Of a DNA stretch of 7,220 nt, positions 5,316-7,220 are shown one piece after another; within the stretch, counting starts at the first letter, position 1, and each line of letters begins with the position of its first letter. Source of the stretch: Scatomorpha gallistercoris (GTDB taxonomy: Bacteria > Bacillota > Clostridia > Oscillospirales > Oscillospiraceae); the NCBI GenBank assembly GCA_018713005.1, contig DVFX01000023.1:1-7220 (forward strand). Reading direction: 5' to 3'. The notes beneath the pieces were generated by a model. It saw nothing but the letters and a program-made list of their open reading frames with translations. It was not told the DNA's origin and ran no database searches. Made by a program: the position numbers and the translations under genes.

Positions 5316-7070
5316 ATGGAGGAGGGAAACAAATTGTTATTCCTAGGGCGCAGGTATGAGTTAGGTGACGTGATAGATTATCTGCGGGATTTCACATACG
5401 GCGTCACCGCCGTGGGGCTGCATTTCGGCATGGACGAGACGCGCCTCTACCGTTGTTCGCCGCGAGGCGACGGTGAATGGGAGGCAAAAATGCTCTCCCC
5501 TGGCGGCGGCTACGCCGTCCCAAACCTGATATGCTACGAAAACGGCAGGCCGGTAATCGGAGAAGCGGCGCGAAACAGGCCAAACGTTATTGACAGCTTT
5601 AAAACGCCTCCTGAGTTCTGGGATGAGCCAGCGACAAGCGGCCGCAGCTACGGCGAGGTAATCCACGACTACATAGTAGGCGTCTGGCAGCTTGCGCTGC
5701 GGAGCGACACAGAGCTTTCGGAGTCCGTGGCGAGCGGAAGCGCCGTTGTCGTCGTAGGATGCCCCGCCCGCGCGGAGTGGACGGGAAAGGACGCCATGAA
5801 GCGCTACGCCGAACTCGTCGGCCGGGCCACCGGCTGCAAGGCGGTTGTGCTGCCGGAGCCTAATGCTGTACTCATGAGCGCCGTCTGCGGATATGACGAG
5901 TCTCCGCTAGACAATGACAGTGGCCTGTGCCTCCGCAGCGGCGCTCTGATACTCAGTGAGGACGGTGGACATGTGGAGGCTTCGCTGCTCCTCGAGGGCA
6001 GGGTTGCGTTCGTTTCAGAGTGGCGTCCCGGCGACGCTCAGAGCATGGACGATTTCGTGTCGCGCGCCGTGGAGAGAGCTGCCGGAGAGGGAGCCGGTGC
6101 CGTCGTTGTGACCGGGCGCGGCTGGGAGCTGGAAAAGGCGGCTTGCAAGGCGATAGCCGGAGTGAAGGATGGCTCTGCGCCAGTCCTTGCCGAATGCGAT
6201 CCGGTGACCGCCGTCGCCGGGGGGCTTTGCAAGGCCTATACGCTTATTGCAAAGGCATCTGTTGCGCTCGACAGGGCGTGGGGCGAGAAGGTCGAACCGC
6301 TTATCCGCAGGCACAACGAGGAACTGCTGCGCGAGACGGCTGAGGCGGCATGCAGTCACGCTATGTCCGCGGTATACGAGCGCCTCGCGCCCATACTCGG
6401 CGACGGGGAGCCGCACCAGCGCAGCAGCCTGCTCGAGGCCGGAAGGGAAGCCATAGAAAACGACGCCGGGCTGGGCGGCGCAGTTGCCGCGGCGTTCCGG
6501 GAGTCGTTTGAGAGGTGCGCGGAGAGCTGCCGAGGCGTCATGGATGGACCGCTTCTTTCGTTCGACTGCGGAGTTTACGGAGGGCTGTTTTATGACGGGT
6601 TGTTTGAAAACAAAGCTTTTGACGGCACGGTCCTCCCCGGCGGGAGCGCGCCGGAAAGACCGGATACCTTTTACCTAAATGAACATATGCGCTCTACGGT
6701 CGGACACTCCCTGTCCTCAAACATATTCCACAGTGTGTTTTGCACAGTAATTACAGTGCTCTCGGGGGGAGCCACCCTCCTTAACGACGGGCTCTGGCAC
6801 ATGAAGCACATGCACGACGAGGAGGACGAGGGGTTCTCTGCCGAAATGTGCGCCAAAATACTCAGACGGCTTGAGGACCCGCCAGTGCGCAGCCGCAGGC
6901 GGGCAGTAAAGGGTCTGGTCAAGGCATTTAAGGATGATGACATGCTCGCCGGGAGCTTCCCGGCGGCAATGTACGGGATGTTTGAAAAAGCCATGGGCTG
7001 CTCGCTGCTCCTGCTCGGCACGGACGAGGACGTCACGGACGAGGACGGCGCGGCGGGCTATCGCGGCTAA
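5316..7070 (+). CDS. Divergent Hsp70/actin-fold protein with degraded phosphate loops
   Basis: GGGAGGAG (5300-5307), 8 nt before ATG 5316, fixes the start. Residues 30-316 follow the order of an Hsp70 nucleotide-binding domain. G-V-T-A-V-G-L-H-F-G-M-D-E-T (30-42) stands where the phosphate-1 loop G-I-D-L-G-T-T occurs. V-P-N-L-I-C-Y and V-I-G-E-A-A (68-85) match the P-S-V-V...V-G-E-x-A part. V-V-V-G-C-P-A-R then L-P-E-P-N-A-V (145-185) match the connect-1 region and the N-E-P-T-A-A motif. L-S-E-D-G-G-H-V-E-A-S (213-223) replaces D-L-G-G-G-T. V-V-V-T-G-R-G (263-269) replaces the adenosine loop. Only about 45 residues separate the last two, far fewer than in DnaK, so subdomain IIB is much reduced. 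Residues 320-584 do not look like the peptide-binding beta domain; they look helical, with a hydrophobic patch at 468-488 and an acidic end. Chaperone-like or nucleotide-sensing use is inferred; ATP hydrolysis is doubtful given the lost residues. Confidence 0.8.
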   Translation: MEEGNKLLFLGRRYELGDVIDYLRDFTYGVTAVGLHFGMDETRLYRCSPRGDGEWEAKMLSPGGGYAVPNLICYENGRPVIGEAARNRPNVIDSFKTPPEFWDEPATSGRSYGEVIHDYIVGVWQLALRSDTELSESVASGSAVVVVGCPARAEWTGKDAMKRYAELVGRATGCKAVVLPEPNAVLMSAVCGYDESPLDNDSGLCLRSGALILSEDGGHVEASLLLEGRVAFVSEWRPGDAQSMDDFVSRAVERAAGEGAGAVVVTGRGWELEKAACKAIAGVKDGSAPVLAECDPVTAVAGGLCKAYTLIAKASVALDRAWGEKVEPLIRRHNEELLRETAEAACSHAMSAVYERLAPILGDGEPHQRSSLLEAGREAIENDAGLGGAVAAAFRESFERCAESCRGVMDGPLLSFDCGVYGGLFYDGLFENKAFDGTVLPGGSAPERPDTFYLNEHMRSTVGHSLSSNIFHSVFCTVITVLSGGATLLNDGLWHMKHMHDEEDEGFSAEMCAKILRRLEDPPVRSRRRAVKGLVKAFKDDDMLAGSFPAAMYGMFEKAMGCSLLLLGTDEDVTDEDGAAGYRG

Positions 7071-7096
7071 AATAAGCGCGTGGCGGTGAAAAAACT

Positions 7097-7220
7097 ATGG
7101 GAATTTTCGTGATGGGCGGGGCACAGATAAACGGGCCGCTGAAATTCCGCAGACATTTCGATCCGGAGGACTTCCTCCGCTCGCTCGAGCTGGCCGCAGG
7201 ATTTGCCTATATGCAGCTGC
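7097..7220 (+). CDS. Start of an unrecognised gene (41 codons visible)
   Basis: ATG 7097 opens a frame to the window edge: M-G-I-F-V-M-G-G-A-Q-I-N-G-P-L-K-F, then F-D-P-E-D-F-L-R-S-L-E-L-A-A-G-F-A-Y-M-Q-L. GGTGA lies about 7 nt upstream. It begins 26 bp after the Hsp70-like stop, so it is very likely in the same operon. Too little is visible to name a family. The GTG frame at 7086 stops within nine codons and is not the start. Confidence 0.7.
   Translation, partial: MGIFVMGGAQINGPLKFRRHFDPEDFLRSLELAAGFAYMQL

Noticed and set aside
1..7220. CRISPR array, tRNA or rRNA genes, insertion sequence ends
   Set aside because: No regular spacer-repeat pattern, no cloverleaf and no transposase frame were seen. 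The only short repeats are the iteron-like set.

Overview
The window suggests a GC-rich (mostly 55-65% by eye), Shine-Dalgarno-using anaerobic gut-type bacterium. The integrase, XRE, excisionase-like and RepA-like ATPase proteins resemble families that recur on integrative elements of Clostridia (Oscillospiraceae/Lachnospiraceae type). The same families occur on elements in other gut phyla such as Synergistota, so the host assignment is weak.

Positions 1-2821 look like the control and replication end of an integrative element (IME or phage-satellite layout). A tyrosine integrase and an XRE-type repressor run leftward. An excisionase-like helix-turn-helix gene and a RepA-like RecA-fold ATPase run rightward. 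Three of these four genes carry lesions: the repressor frame has no usable start codon, the excisionase-like gene has a 1-nt frameshift, and the ATPase switches frame about 30 codons before its likely original stop. The visible part of the integrase is intact. This reads as a decaying module, although sequence errors cannot be excluded without reads.

Positions 2798-3211 are mainly non-coding and rich in DNA structure. They hold a set of 9-bp iteron-like repeats in inverted orientation (candidate origin), a bidirectional hairpin terminator, a 22-bp near-palindrome, a very strong 30-bp hairpin, and a good sigma-A type promoter (TTGACG-17-TACAAT).

Positions 3212-7220 hold an intact rightward operon-like set. 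It encodes a 305-aa protein with three degenerate HTH-like modules, a 341-aa protein with two transmembrane helices and an acidic tail, a 584-aa divergent Hsp70/actin-fold ATPase-like protein with degraded phosphate loops and a shortened nucleotide-binding domain, and the first 41 codons of an unrecognised gene. The close spacing suggests they work together, perhaps as a membrane-anchored Hsp70-like sensor or effector with a DNA-binding partner. I do not recognise this set as any described system. It is the best candidate in the window for something new, and nothing in the sequence proves a defence or stress function.
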